The notes under the pieces are model-generated. The model was not told the DNA's origin. It searched no databases and saw only the letters and a program-made list of their open reading frames with translations. Source: an uncultured bacterium (GTDB lineage Bacteria > Planctomycetota > UBA8108 > UBA1146). From it: 64,000 bases of DNA. The stretch covers positions 1 to 64,000 of the forward strand of contig CAJXMG010000010.1 of assembly GCA_913056395.1 (NCBI GenBank), in the 5' to 3' direction. This document shows positions 26,916 to 36,772 of this stretch, piece after piece (the stretch's first letter is position 1; each line of letters begins with the position of its first letter). Position numbers and translations under genes: made by a program.

Positions 26916-28924
26916 TGTGCACCTCCCTTCGCCAGTTGGTTCAGAAGGATGTAGATCAGGACCAGTGCGCCACAACCGAAGGTGAGGAGGTAACCGGGAA
27001 TGAATCCGGTCTGCATTCTCCGGGTCAGCTCACCGAATCCCCTGACGAGGAGAGCGGAGCCACCGACCAGAAGACGGTCGATCAGGACCTGGTCGATCAG
27101 GGTATGCATCAACTGACTGATCGCCTCGAAAGGACGCACGATCAGGAATGCGTAAATCTCATCGACGTAGAACTTGTTCTCGGAGAGTCTTCCCAGGAAT
27201 GCGCCCGGAGCACTGGAGCGGAATGCCGCAGGCAACCCACTTCCATTGCGATAGAAGAGATAGCCCACGAGAAGTCCCGCACCGGCGATGGCCAGACTGA
27301 TAAACATGCTGGTCCATTCTCCGGCATGAAGAATGTCCAGCTCCTCCGGAGTCATGTTTGCATGGGAAACATGCAGCCCGGTGAAGTGTCCGAGAATGGC
27401 GTGTCCACCCAGGAACTCGGGGACGTTGAGGAATCCACCCAAAGCACTGGCTATGGCCAGAACAAAGAGGGCGAACCCGATCCAGCCTCCTGGCTCATGG
27501 ACCTTGCCTTCCAGTTTGGAATCGACATTGCTGTCTCCCCAGAAGGTCATGGCCACACAGCGCATCATGTAGAACGCGGTCATGCCTGCTGTTGCCACGG
27601 AAATGTACCAGAACATCGTGGCCAACGAGTTGCCATCCATGATTCCGGCCTTGTAGCCCGCAAAGAGGATCTCGTCCTTGGAGAAGAAGCCTGCAAGAGG
27701 GGGAACTCCGGCAATGGCGAAGGTTCCAATGAGGAAGGTCAAATGGGTAAACGGCAACTGTTTGCGCAGGCCACCCATCTTTCTCATGTCCTGCTCATGG
27801 TGCATGGCATGAATCACCGCACCTGATCCCAGGAAGAGCAGTGCCTTGAAGAAGGCGTGGGTGACCACGTGGAAGAAGGCTGCGGAAAAGGCGCCGACTC
27901 CAATAGCGAAGAACATGTATCCCAGCTGACTGACTGTGGAGTATGCGAGGACCTTTTTGATGTCGTTTTGAGTAAAGGCGATCAACGCAGCCAGAAGCGC
28001 CGTGCATGCTCCGACGACGGCAACGATACTGAGGGCCATCGGCGCTGCTTCGAAAAGTGGCATGAGTCGGCAGCAGAGATAGACCCCTGAAGTCACCATC
28101 GTTGCCGCGTGAATCAATGCGGAAACAGGGGTGGGCCCTGCCATGGCGTCGGGAAGCCAGACGTAGAGGGGGATCTGTGCACTTTTTCCGGTGGCACCGA
28201 TGAACAGCAGGATGGCGATGGCGGTGATGACAGCCATGCCCCCGGTTCCGGTCTCCGGATCAGCCATGAAGCCGGTGGTCTCCATGGAGACCTGGGCGAT
28301 GTTGTCAGCATTGGTCAGGGCGGACATTTCCAGGGTGCCGAAATAGATCAGGCACAGGAACATTCCCAGCAGGAATGCCAGGTCGCCGACCCTGTTGACG
28401 ATGAAGGCCTTCTTGCCCGCAGCGCAATTCTCGTCCTCCTGGAACCAGAATCCGATCAGCAGGTAGGAGCAGAGGCCAACACCTTCCCAACCGATGAACA
28501 ACAACAGCAGATTGTCGCCGAGAACCAGCAACAGCATGAAGGTGGTGAACAGGTTCAGGTAGGCGAAGTAGCGATGGTAACCGGGGTCACCCTTCATGTA
28601 CCCAATGGAGTACAGGTGAATGAGTGATCCGACTCCGGTGATCACCAGGCACATGACCGCGCTGAGGCCATCAAAGTGGAGTGCAAAAGGGATCTCGAGA
28701 ATTCCGTCGAGCCAGATCCACGGGAACCCATCCCAGTGAAGAGCTCCGGATGAGGCCGGGTCGATGATTTTTCTCCATGCACCGAATGAGACCATGAAGG
28801 CCAGGAGTGGTGCGACGGAAGCGATGACGGATACGGCTCTGTTCCCCAGGCGTTTGCCGAGAATTCCGTTGAGAAGGAATCCAAGGAATGGGAAGAGCGG
28901 GATCCACAGCAGATTACTGTCCAT
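26912..28924 (-). CDS. nuoL: NADH-quinone oxidoreductase subunit L
   Basis: The distal antiporter-like subunit of complex I, 670 residues, with the long C-terminal amphipathic helix region of this subunit. Motifs seen are 'LLLLFIGWEGVGLCSYLLIG', 'GKSAQIPLYVWLPDAMAG', 'KVLAYSTVSQLGYMFFA', 'HVVTHAFFKALLFLGSG' and 'GVPPLAGFFSKDEIL', with the pump lysines and histidines in place. It lies 10 nt after nuoK. Confidence 0.97.
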   Translation of the reverse strand: MDSNLLWIPLFPFLGFLLNGILGKRLGNRAVSVIASVAPLLAFMVSFGAWRKIIDPASSGALHWDGFPWIWLDGILEIPFALHFDGLSAVMCLVITGVGSLIHLYSIGYMKGDPGYHRYFAYLNLFTTFMLLLVLGDNLLLLFIGWEGVGLCSYLLIGFWFQEDENCAAGKKAFIVNRVGDLAFLLGMFLCLIYFGTLEMSALTNADNIAQVSMETTGFMADPETGTGGMAVITAIAILLFIGATGKSAQIPLYVWLPDAMAGPTPVSALIHAATMVTSGVYLCCRLMPLFEAAPMALSIVAVVGACTALLAALIAFTQNDIKKVLAYSTVSQLGYMFFAIGVGAFSAAFFHVVTHAFFKALLFLGSGAVIHAMHHEQDMRKMGGLRKQLPFTHLTFLIGTFAIAGVPPLAGFFSKDEILFAGYKAGIMDGNSLATMFWYISVATAGMTAFYMMRCVAMTFWGDSNVDSKLEGKVHEPGGWIGFALFVLAIASALGGFLNVPEFLGGHAILGHFTGLHVSHANMTPEELDILHAGEWTSMFISLAIAGAGLLVGYLFYRNGSGLPAAFRSSAPGAFLGRLSENKFYVDEIYAFLIVRPFEAISQLMHTLIDQVLIDRLLVGGSALLVRGFGELTRRMQTGFIPGYLLTFGCGALVLIYILLNQLAKGGAQ

Positions 28925-28934
28925 TATTTCCCCC

Positions 28935-29255
28935 TCAGCCGCTCAACCGGCAGAGTTCGCGGAGGTCGATGGTTTTCCACCTGCGCCAGATCAGCAGCAA
29001 CAGGGAGAGTCCGATCGCAGCCTCGGCGGCGGCAACCGCAAGGACCATCAGTGTGAAAATCTGTCCACCGTGCTCGCCGGAGGTGGTTGAGAGGGCATGA
29101 ACCCTGCCAAATCCAACCAGGGCAATGTTGACCGCATTCAGCATCAACTCGAGGGACATCAGCACCACGAGAATGTTACGTCGGGCAAGGACGCCATAGA
29201 TCCCGATGCTGAAAAGCAGTGCGCTGAGGTACAGGAGTGCTGGCAGGCTAAACAT
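28935..29255 (-). CDS. nuoK: NADH-quinone oxidoreductase subunit K
   Basis: A 106-residue, three-helix membrane subunit near the quinone-side proton path. It carries the conserved glutamate helices ('LMSLELMLNAVNIALVGF' and 'LAVAAAEAAIGLSLLLLI'). It overlaps nuoJ by 8 nt. Length and sequence are typical. Confidence 0.97.
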   Translation of the reverse strand: MFSLPALLYLSALLFSIGIYGVLARRNILVVLMSLELMLNAVNIALVGFGRVHALSTTSGEHGGQIFTLMVLAVAAAEAAIGLSLLLLIWRRWKTIDLRELCRLSG

Positions 29256-29838
29256 CGGTCACCAGCCTCTCTTCATTGGAGTCTTCCTCATCCGCGGAGG
29301 CCGGTTTCTGTTTCATGGCAATATGCACAGCGCCAATGATTCCGACGAGGATTAGTATGGAAGCGACTTCGAAGACCAGCAGGTGCTTGCTGAACAGTTC
29401 GTAGCCGAAAGCCTCGATGGCTCCGTGGGTAGCGGGGACTTCAGCGAGTGCGGGGATGCCACCAGGAGTGGTCATTTCTGTCACCAAATCGGAATTGCTG
29501 ATGCCGAAGGTCAACAATGCGAAGACCAGGAGGGATACTCCTGCGGCAAATGCTTTTTCCGAGGTGCCGCCTTCGTCGGGGAGGGTCTCGTCTCTCGGGT
29601 TGATCAGCATGATCACAAAGAGATACAGAACCATGATGGCACCTGCATAGACGAGCAGCTGCATGAATCCCAGAAAGGTTGCGTCCAATAGCATAAAAAT
29701 TCCGGCGACCATGGCGAACATGACGACCAGGAATAGTGCTGAGTATATCGGGTTCTTCCTCGTAACTACGAGGAAGGAACTGAGTACTGAAACAGTAGCC
29801 AGAATCCCAAATACCAGATGTTCTAACCAACCACTCAA
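29248..29838 (-). CDS. nuoJ: NADH-quinone oxidoreductase subunit J
   Basis: A 196-residue membrane subunit with five predicted helices and the conserved 'FMQLLVYAGAIMVLYLFVIM' helix, which changes shape during turnover in complex I. The start is TTG after a GGGGGCGAAAAG purine-rich stretch. The C-terminal tail is charged and overlaps nuoK. Confidence 0.95.
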   Translation of the reverse strand: MSGWLEHLVFGILATVSVLSSFLVVTRKNPIYSALFLVVMFAMVAGIFMLLDATFLGFMQLLVYAGAIMVLYLFVIMLINPRDETLPDEGGTSEKAFAAGVSLLVFALLTFGISNSDLVTEMTTPGGIPALAEVPATHGAIEAFGYELFSKHLLVFEVASILILVGIIGAVHIAMKQKPASADEEDSNEERLVTDV

Positions 29839-29880
29839 CTTTTCGCCCCCATCTTCGGTCCCATTTGATTTCTCAATTCA

Positions 29881-30360
29881 TCAAAGGGAGAGGAGTTTTT
29901 CTTTGTTGTAGATTTTTTCACCCCTGCTTCTGGAGGGGATGTTGTAGACCGGAGTCAACTCGATGGCGTCGCAGGGGCAGGCTTCTTCACACATGCCACA
30001 GTAGATGCAACGCATCATGTCAATGTTGAAGAGACGGGGTCTCTTCTCCCTGTCACCCCAAGGAGCCTCCTCGGCAACAATTTCGATGCAGTGGGCAGGA
30101 CATGCCGTAGAGCACAGGAAGCAGGCCACGCACTTTTCTCTGCCGAGTTCGTCGCGCTTCAGGCGGTGCTCACCCCGATAGCCCGGAAACGGAGTCCGTT
30201 TTTCGGCGGGGTAGTGAATCGTATTGGGTTCATTGCGAAGAATGTGGGAAAGGGTGTTGGCGAGGCCCTTGATGAGGGGCATGCCAAAGGCCGCCTTCTC
30301 CCGAGGGACGGTCGTTGCCGTTTCCGGTTTTTCTTCTGGGGTCTCTTCGTGGTTTGCCAC
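29881..30360 (-). CDS. nuoI: NADH-quinone oxidoreductase subunit I
   Basis: The 8-iron ferredoxin-like subunit that carries electrons to cluster N2. Two [4Fe-4S] motifs are complete: 'CVACFLCSTACP' and 'CIYCGMCEEACP'. The N-terminal 35 residues are an extra acidic, Pro/Thr-rich extension before the conserved 'RTPFPGYRGEHRLKRDE'. The start is GTG. Total length is 159. Confidence 0.97.
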   Translation of the reverse strand: MANHEETPEEKPETATTVPREKAAFGMPLIKGLANTLSHILRNEPNTIHYPAEKRTPFPGYRGEHRLKRDELGREKCVACFLCSTACPAHCIEIVAEEAPWGDREKRPRLFNIDMMRCIYCGMCEEACPCDAIELTPVYNIPSRSRGEKIYNKEKLLSL

Positions 30361-30387
30361 GGGGACACCTTTCTTCTTCAGCCGCTC

Positions 30388-31443
30388 CTACCAGGGAAGC
30401 GGAATCAGCCAATTCCAGCCAAGCACTCCGGAGAGAGCGGTCAATCCAAGGTTTAAAAGGGACAACGGAATAAAGACTTTCCAGCCAATATTCATTAGTT
30501 GGTCGTAACGGAATCTGGGAAGCGTCCAGCGCACCCAGATGTAGAAGAACAGCAAGAGGACCAACTTACCCATGAAGATTCCCACGCTGAGAGCCACGTC
30601 ACCTATGGACGGGCTGGTTGGGATCTCCACCCAGGGCAAGCTCCAGCCACCAAGGAACATCGTCACCATCAATGCGGACATGGTAATCATGGCGACGTAT
30701 TCACCCATGAAGAACATGGCGAACTTGAGGCCGGTGTATTCAGTATGGAATCCTCCCACCAACTCGGCCTCACATTCGGGGAGGTCGAATGGAAGTCGAT
30801 TCGTCTCGGCAAATGCGGCAACCAGGAAGATGAATGCTGCGAGAGGTTGCTGAAAAAGGTTCCACTCCAGCAGTCCTGCCGCTCCAGGGGCCCACTGCTG
30901 TCGAATGATGCTGTTCAGGTCAACGGTCTCCGCGGTCATCAGGATGGCGATCACGGATAGACCGAGAGCAACTTCGTAACTGATCAACTGGGCAGAGGCG
31001 CGCAGTCCACCGAGCAGGGAGTATTTGTTGTTGGAGGCCCAGCCGCCGAAAGCGAGTCCGTATACGGAGAAGCCGCCGATGGTCAGCAGGAAGATCACAC
31101 CCACATCAAAGGAGGCCACCTGCAGGTCCATGCCTACGGGGATCACCGTGAACGCAAGAATCGCCGGGGCGTACACGAGCGCGGGACCCAGACGGTAGAT
31201 CCATTTGTCGACGCCTTCAGGGGTCAGGTCCTCCTTGAACGCCAACTTGATGACATCGGCGAGGGGTTGCAGGAGACCCACGGGGCCGACCTGGTTCGGA
31301 CCTATGCGGTCCTGGATCCATGCGGCCAGCCTGCGTTCGAAGTAAACCAGAGCCGGAACGATTTGCAGCACTGCTGCAAAGATCACGATGGCTCTCAGGG
31401 CTGCGAAAAAGAAATCGAGCAGGGGAGTGCCGGAGTCGCTCAT
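30388..31443 (-). CDS. nuoH: NADH-quinone oxidoreductase subunit H
   Basis: The membrane subunit that forms much of the quinone chamber. It has 351 residues and eight or more helices. Diagnostic loops are '[19 protein letters not shown]', '[19 protein letters not shown]', '[18 protein letters not shown]' and '[19 protein letters not shown]'. The start overlaps nuoG by 4 nt (ATGA). Confidence 0.97.
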   Translation of the reverse strand: MSDSGTPLLDFFFAALRAIVIFAAVLQIVPALVYFERRLAAWIQDRIGPNQVGPVGLLQPLADVIKLAFKEDLTPEGVDKWIYRLGPALVYAPAILAFTVIPVGMDLQVASFDVGVIFLLTIGGFSVYGLAFGGWASNNKYSLLGGLRASAQLISYEVALGLSVIAILMTAETVDLNSIIRQQWAPGAAGLLEWNLFQQPLAAFIFLVAAFAETNRLPFDLPECEAELVGGFHTEYTGLKFAMFFMGEYVAMITMSALMVTMFLGGWSLPWVEIPTSPSIGDVALSVGIFMGKLVLLLFFYIWVRWTLPRFRYDQLMNIGWKVFIPLSLLNLGLTALSGVLGWNWLIPLPW

Positions 31444-33053
31444 GATTGGCCTCCTTCACTGCTCATCGCTGCAGGCCTTTGTGAAAGGGGGGTTCCCGAT
31501 TCACCGAGGCTGCTGTGGCTATGACCGGAGAAAGCGTCGGAAGCTTCGGAGAGTTCTCGGAAGATTCCTGCTGCGGACAACGGACGATTTCGTTGTTCCA
31601 TATGTACCTGAAGCTCTTGTAACACCACCAACTCGGAGGGGAAGTGCTGTGAGGTTAGGGACCTGCAGGAACGAGTCCTTTGTGCCCGGTCATCTTCGTT
31701 GACCCACACACCTTCTTTTTCGAGAGGAGCTGTGGCGGGGATAACCAGTTCGGCACCGTCGCACCAACTGCCCTGTTGGGTTGCGAAGACGATTCGCTTT
31801 CCGGCATTGGAAATCAGTTGATTCCATTCTTCACCGGCACCTTCAAAGCCGTCGCCGCCGACGAAGGCGACGAGGGTGTCGATGGATCCGCTGGAAAGGG
31901 CGGATTTCAACTGGTCGGCAGAAGCGGTGAAAAGGTCACCGCCGAGCACGTGCTCAGCCCCTTTTCTGTTCGGGTGCTTGTCTGCGCTGATCTTGAATCC
32001 ACCGGGGAAGGTTTCTTCTGTACCAGCGGCAGGAAGCCAGCCGGCAACCGTGCTGCCACCGAGGGAGTTGGCGATACTGCGAACCAAATGAAGTTCTTCG
32101 CAGGTCATGTAGGGGTCAACAAGGAAGGCGGTGGAAGACGAGTCGCTGAGCAACTGGTGGAGAGCACCGCTGGTTCCAGTGGGTGATACGGCTTGACCGC
32201 CATGCTGGGCGCCCTCGATGCGGCTGTCCGCGTAGAGGTGTCTCCAACCGTAACGGCCGTGATCGCACATCCACCAATCGTTGACGTCGAGGTTCTCTCG
32301 GGGTGTCAGTCTTTTGACGAAGCCATCCAGAGTTTCAACTTCGACGTTGCAGCCTCTGGAGCAACCTCCACAGACGGAAGAGGTTTTATCCATGTTCCAC
32401 ACACGGGCTTCGTATTTGAAGTCGCTGGAGATCAATGCACCCACGGGGCAGATATCCACAGTGTTGCCCGCTAGGGAGTTGTCGATGGGGACTCCCGGAA
32501 AGACGTCGACAACGGAGCGGTCGCCACGTTCAACAACGCACAGTTCACCGGTACCGCTGATCTCGTCACAGAATCGGACACAGCGGGTGCAAACGATGCA
32601 TCGGTTGCCCCAAATGTCGATGGTCGGACCGAGCTCCTTGGTGTGGCGAATATTTTTGTCCTCAACGAATCGACTGCGATCAGGGCCGTGCTCGTAGGAG
32701 TGGTCCTGGAGGACGCACTCGCCGGCCTTGTCACAGACGGGGCAGTCGAGGGGGTGGTTGATCAACTGGAATTCCATCACCGAGTTGCGGGCGTCAACGG
32801 CGACCTCACTCTGGGTCTTGATTTCCAGGCCTTCGGCGATTCTTTCCGAACAGGAGATCACCGGCTTCGGCGAGCGATTGCTCTCAACCATGCAGATTCG
32901 ACAGTTACCGGCAATGCTCAGTCCCGGGTGATAACAGAACTGGGGAATGTCGACACCATGGACCTTTGCGGCCTCCATGATGGTCATGCCCGCTTCGTTC
33001 TCGACCTCGGTTCCATTCAGGGTCCAGCGCACTGTTGAGTTGGAATCAGACAT
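31440..33053 (-). CDS. nuoG: NADH-quinone oxidoreductase subunit G (short form with N7-type motif)
   Basis: The Fe-S chain subunit. From the N-terminus it shows an N1b [2Fe-2S] site ('CYHPGLSIAGNCRIC'), the N5 site ('HPLDCPVCDKAGEC'), the N4 site ('CIVCTRCVRFCDEI' with 'DICPVGAL') and a further C-x2-C-x3-C...C set ('CGGCSRGC' and 'WMCDHGR') matching the N7 cluster known from E. coli and Thermus. At 537 residues it is much shorter than E. coli NuoG (about 900), because the C-terminal molybdopterin-oxidoreductase-like part is reduced. ATG 33053 follows GGGAGGAG and overlaps nuoF; a longer in-frame start (33182) would lie in nuoF. Confidence 0.95.
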   Translation of the reverse strand: MSDSNSTVRWTLNGTEVENEAGMTIMEAAKVHGVDIPQFCYHPGLSIAGNCRICMVESNRSPKPVISCSERIAEGLEIKTQSEVAVDARNSVMEFQLINHPLDCPVCDKAGECVLQDHSYEHGPDRSRFVEDKNIRHTKELGPTIDIWGNRCIVCTRCVRFCDEISGTGELCVVERGDRSVVDVFPGVPIDNSLAGNTVDICPVGALISSDFKYEARVWNMDKTSSVCGGCSRGCNVEVETLDGFVKRLTPRENLDVNDWWMCDHGRYGWRHLYADSRIEGAQHGGQAVSPTGTSGALHQLLSDSSSTAFLVDPYMTCEELHLVRSIANSLGGSTVAGWLPAAGTEETFPGGFKISADKHPNRKGAEHVLGGDLFTASADQLKSALSSGSIDTLVAFVGGDGFEGAGEEWNQLISNAGKRIVFATQQGSWCDGAELVIPATAPLEKEGVWVNEDDRAQRTRSCRSLTSQHFPSELVVLQELQVHMEQRNRPLSAAGIFRELSEASDAFSGHSHSSLGESGTPLSQRPAAMSSEGGQS

Positions 33054-34359
33054 GTGCTGCGGCTCCTCCCGTGTTGGCGGGGTGTCGTTTGACCCACGCA
33101 GGGCTGCCACCGTTTTCGATGGCGGCGACAAAGTCTTCGCGGAACTTCTTGACGATGGATTCGGCAGGGAATGCGGCAGCATCGGCCAGGGCGCAGATCG
33201 TTTTGCCGACCATTCGATCGCAAACTTCTGTCACCAGATCCAGGTCTTCCATGCGGCCTCCGCCGACGGCGATACGGTGGGCGATCTTTTCAAGCCAACC
33301 GGTTCCCTCGCGGCAGGGGGTGCACTGACCACAGGATTCATGGTGGTAGAAGCGCATGATATTGAGGAGGGCGTCGACCATGCAGGTCGTCTCGTCCATG
33401 ACGATGACCCCTGCAGATCCCAGCATGGTTCCTGCCGCTGCCAGAGACTCGATGTCCATGGCCACGTCACATTCGTCCGCAGTGAGAACGTGCGCGGAGG
33501 ATCCTCCGGGAATGACCGCTTTCAGTTTGCGACCCTTCCAGACACCACCGGCGTGTTCATCGATCAGGGTTCTCAAGGAAACGCCCATGGGGAGCTCGAA
33601 GACTCCAGGCTTCTCCACATGTCCGCTAACGCAGAACAGTTTGGGGCCCGGAGAATTTTCGGGACCGATCTTTCGGTATTCTTCCGCACCGATTTCGAGA
33701 ATGTAGGGCAGGTTGGCCAGGGTCTCGACGTTGTTGACCACGGTCGGGCAGCCGAAAAGTCCTTCCACAGCGGGAAAGGGAGGTTTCAGTTTTGGTTGGC
33801 CACGATCGCCTTCGATGGAGGTCAGCATTCCCGTTTCTTCACCGCAGATGTAAGCGCCGGCTCCCCGGTGAACGGTGACGTCCAGTTTGAAATCACTGCC
33901 AAGGCAGTTTTCGCCGAGGATCCCCTCGGAGTAGGCGCGATCGATGGCGTTCTGCAGGCGATTGGCGCCGAAGACGAACTCACCGCGAATGTAGATGTAG
34001 GCATGGTGAATGCCGACCGCCTTGCAGCAGATGATGATGCCTTCGAGAAGCAGGTGCGGGTTTTTCTCCATGATCAGACGATCCTTGAAGGTGCCCGGCT
34101 CTGATTCGTCGGCATTGACGGCAAGGTACTTTGGTTTGTCCGATTGCTTGGGTACGAAGCCCCATTTCACACCCGTGGGGAAACCCGCTCCGCCTCGCCC
34201 GCGAAGATTGGCCGCCTTGACCGTTTCGATGAGGTCATCTGGCTGCCAGTCATTGAGGGCTTTACGAGCCTGCTCGTAGCCCCCGTTGCTCCGGTAGAAC
34301 TTGAGGGAGTGGCATTTGTCTTCGTGAATGTATGGAGTGAAAATCTTGCGGAAGCTCAT
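33046..34359 (-). CDS. nuoF: NADH-quinone oxidoreductase subunit F
   Basis: The NADH- and FMN-binding subunit where electrons enter complex I. It shows 'LRGRGGAGFPTGVKWGF' and 'NADESEPGTFKDR' (FMN/NADH site), 'GAGAYICGEETGML', and the N3 [4Fe-4S] motif 'ESCGQCTPCREG' with a later 'KTICALADAAAFP'. ATG 34359 shares a base with the nuoE stop (TAATG) and follows AAGGGTGG. The product is 437 residues, the normal length. Confidence 0.97.
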   Translation of the reverse strand: MSFRKIFTPYIHEDKCHSLKFYRSNGGYEQARKALNDWQPDDLIETVKAANLRGRGGAGFPTGVKWGFVPKQSDKPKYLAVNADESEPGTFKDRLIMEKNPHLLLEGIIICCKAVGIHHAYIYIRGEFVFGANRLQNAIDRAYSEGILGENCLGSDFKLDVTVHRGAGAYICGEETGMLTSIEGDRGQPKLKPPFPAVEGLFGCPTVVNNVETLANLPYILEIGAEEYRKIGPENSPGPKLFCVSGHVEKPGVFELPMGVSLRTLIDEHAGGVWKGRKLKAVIPGGSSAHVLTADECDVAMDIESLAAAGTMLGSAGVIVMDETTCMVDALLNIMRFYHHESCGQCTPCREGTGWLEKIAHRIAVGGGRMEDLDLVTEVCDRMVGKTICALADAAAFPAESIVKKFREDFVAAIENGGSPAWVKRHPANTGGAAAHV

Positions 34360-34862
34360 TAGGCACCACCCTTTCCAGCCTCTTGGCGCAACTGCTCGAT
34401 CAGAGCGTCGACGTCTTCCAGGCTCAGGCCTTCGTGGTAGTCGTCGTTGCACTGAATGACCGGAGCGGTGTCACAGGATCCCAGGCATTCCACCTTGGAG
34501 AGTGTGAACAGTCCGCAATCTGAAGTCTCACCAACACCGATGCCCAGGCGCTCTGTGACTCTGGAAACGACGTCCCCAGATCCTCTTAACGCACAGGACA
34601 GGGTGCTGCAGACCTGGAGGTGGTACTTGCCCACACCGGCTCTGCGGTAGTGGGTGTAAAAGGTCACCACACCGAAAACAGTGGCGGGGGGGATCTCCAT
34701 GAGATCGGCCACGTATTTCATCTGTGGAACGCCCAACTCGCCAAACTCAGATTCGGCGATTCGCAGGGTCGGCAGCAGTGCTGCCTTGCGCGTTGGGTAA
34801 CGTGACAGCAGCCACTCGTATTTTTTCATGGCTTCGTCAGAGAAGGCCAGTGTTTCAGTCAC
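34359..34862 (-). CDS. nuoE: NADH-quinone oxidoreductase subunit E
   Basis: The thioredoxin-fold subunit holding the N1a [2Fe-2S] cluster. The four ligands are visible as C-x4-C ('CSTLSC') and C-x3-C ('CLGSC'). Other typical parts are 'ALLPTLRIAESEFG' and 'VFGVVTFYTHYR'. I prefer GTG 34862, which has AGG 6 nt upstream; TTG 34868 is also possible but lies directly against it. The gene follows nuoD with almost no gap. Confidence 0.95.
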   Translation of the reverse strand: MTETLAFSDEAMKKYEWLLSRYPTRKAALLPTLRIAESEFGELGVPQMKYVADLMEIPPATVFGVVTFYTHYRRAGVGKYHLQVCSTLSCALRGSGDVVSRVTERLGIGVGETSDCGLFTLSKVECLGSCDTAPVIQCNDDYHEGLSLEDVDALIEQLRQEAGKGGA

Positions 34863-34869
34863 GGTCAAC

Positions 34870-36186
34870 CTACCGATCCAGTTCGCCAGCGATCACATGG
34901 AAACTTGAAAGAATTGCCACCGCATCGGAAATCATTCCTCCCTCGGCAAGGCGAGGGAAAAGTCCGTAGTTGTAAAGTGAAGGGGGACGCACCCGCAGAC
35001 GGTAGGGAGTGTCGCTGCCGTCTGAGGCGATGAAGAAACCCAGTTCTCCACAAGGGGCCTCAGTGGCACTGTAGATCGACTGGCCCTTGTCTGGGCGAAT
35101 CCCGTGGCCGAGCATCACCAGTTTGAAGTGGTGGATCAGCGACTCCATGTCGTTGTAGACCGCATCCTTCTCAGGAAGGCTGGTCTTGAAGTCGTCATGA
35201 ACCACTTCACCTTGAGGCAGGGTTGCCATCGCCTGACGAATGATTTCCAGAGACTGTTCAATCTCTTCCATTCGCTGCATGTAGCGGGCGAAGCTGTCCC
35301 CTTCCGTCTGGCTCGGAACCTTGAAATCGTATTTGTCATATCCGAGGTAGGGGCTGTCCTTGCGAACGTCCATCGTCAAACCACTGGCTCTGCCGACAGG
35401 GCCGGTGAGACCGTAGGACAGGGCCTGCTCGGTGGAAATCTTGCCGATGTCCTTTACGCGGTCGACGAAAATCTTGTTGTTGAGGAGCATTCCGTGGATC
35501 TCTTCGATGATCGGCGGGAACTCATCCAGGAAAGAGTAAACCAGATCGGGGAAGAACTCGGGGACATCCCGGATGATGCCTCCCACCCGTGTCCAACTGG
35601 TGGTCAGGCGGGCTCCGCAAACCGCTTCGATAATGTCGTAAACCAACTCGCGTTTTTCAAAGGACCACAGCATGACACTGAAGGCACCGAGGTCCATTCC
35701 CTGCAGACCGACACAGAGGACGTGGTCGGCAATACGCGAGAGTTCGCACATGATGACCCTGAGGGCGGCACAGCGGGGAGGGACTTCAATTCCCAGAAGC
35801 TCCTCCACTGCAACGGAGTAGCCCACGTTGTTGTTGATCGCAGAGAGATAGTTCATGCGATCGGATACGGTGACCCACTGTTGGTAGGTCATGTGCTCAC
35901 CGAGTTTTTCAAAACCCGTGTGCAGGTATCCGATCTCCACGTCTGCTTCAACGATGCTTTCACCCTCAAGGGTAAAAACGCTGCGAAGGGTTCCGTGCGT
36001 TGCCGGGTGCTGGGGGCCGAAGTTCATCACCATGCGGCCGTCACCGTCATCCTCGGTCACAGAACTCACAGAAGATGGACGGGCTCCTGAGCGATGATCA
36101 CGCCAGCCCTTTTCCAACTCCTTCTCCAGAGTCGCTGCAGAGGGAACCGGGGTGTTGCGGCCACTATTCTCTGGGTTTTGAGTCAC
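34870..36186 (-). CDS. nuoD: NADH-quinone oxidoreductase subunit D
   Basis: The 49-kDa subunit that lines the quinone pocket. It has 'FGPQHPATHGTLRSVF', 'EIGYLHTGFEKLGEHM', 'DRMNYLSAINNNVGY', 'GRASGLTMDVRKDSPYLGY' and 'PPSLYNYGLFPRLAEG'. GTG 36186 has GGAGG 6 nt upstream, giving 438 residues with a charged N-terminal extension of about 50 residues before the family core. It overlaps nuoC by 23 nt. Confidence 0.96.
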   Translation of the reverse strand: MTQNPENSGRNTPVPSAATLEKELEKGWRDHRSGARPSSVSSVTEDDGDGRMVMNFGPQHPATHGTLRSVFTLEGESIVEADVEIGYLHTGFEKLGEHMTYQQWVTVSDRMNYLSAINNNVGYSVAVEELLGIEVPPRCAALRVIMCELSRIADHVLCVGLQGMDLGAFSVMLWSFEKRELVYDIIEAVCGARLTTSWTRVGGIIRDVPEFFPDLVYSFLDEFPPIIEEIHGMLLNNKIFVDRVKDIGKISTEQALSYGLTGPVGRASGLTMDVRKDSPYLGYDKYDFKVPSQTEGDSFARYMQRMEEIEQSLEIIRQAMATLPQGEVVHDDFKTSLPEKDAVYNDMESLIHHFKLVMLGHGIRPDKGQSIYSATEAPCGELGFFIASDGSDTPYRLRVRPPSLYNYGLFPRLAEGGMISDAVAILSSFHVIAGELDR

Positions 36187-36772
36187 GACGGACCTCCTCG
36201 ATGTACTCGGGGGTGTGCATCTGTCGACCGATGCTCGTGGGGTAGGTATCGGGCTCTTCCTCGACCATTCGGTCACCGCGGGCGACCACTTTCGGGAACT
36301 GGCGTCGCTCTTCTTTACCCTTGAGTGGGTAGTCCTTGAGCAAGGGGAAGGCCGGGTAGTCTTCCGGCATCAGGAATCGGCGAAGATCCGGATTGCCTTC
36401 GAAGACGATACCGAACATGTCATGGGTTTCGCGCTCACCCCAACGTGCAGAATCCCAAAGGTCGAAGACGGAAGGGATCGCGTTGTCACTTTCGTCGAGC
36501 CACACATGCAACCTGAAAGTGTGATTAGCGGTCAAGCTTCTGAGAACGTAGACGATTTCAAAACGTTCTTCGGTGTCTTTGCCGAGATGATCCATGGCTG
36601 TGACGTCGACGAGGAAGTCGTAGCCCTGGGAGAGTCGAAAGTTTTCCAGAAGCGCACGCTGATCAGCAGCTTTGCAGCGCAGTGCGACCTGACCCTGGTG
36701 CTCCACACTTTCAAGGACCTTGCTTTTGAGGTCCGCAGGCAAAGCTTCGTAAGCGGGGTTGTTGTCAGCCAT
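36164..36772 (-). CDS. nuoC: NADH-quinone oxidoreductase subunit C
   Basis: The 30-kDa subunit that joins the peripheral arm to NuoD; here the two are separate genes, not a NuoCD fusion. The signature 'SVFDLWDSARWGERETHDMFG' is present in part as 'DLWDSARWGERETHDMFGI', followed by 'RRFLMPEDYPAFPLLKDYPL'. Length is 202 residues. The start is adjacent to the nuoB stop with a 1-nt overlap. Confidence 0.97.
   Translation of the reverse strand: MADNNPAYEALPADLKSKVLESVEHQGQVALRCKAADQRALLENFRLSQGYDFLVDVTAMDHLGKDTEERFEIVYVLRSLTANHTFRLHVWLDESDNAIPSVFDLWDSARWGERETHDMFGIVFEGNPDLRRFLMPEDYPAFPLLKDYPLKGKEERRQFPKVVARGDRMVEEEPDTYPTSIGRQMHTPEYIEEVRRDSKPRE

Noticed and set aside
32947-34104. 385-codon plus-strand open frame across nuoG/nuoF
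   Set aside because: The Fe-S and FMN motifs of NuoG and NuoF lie on the other strand without interruption.
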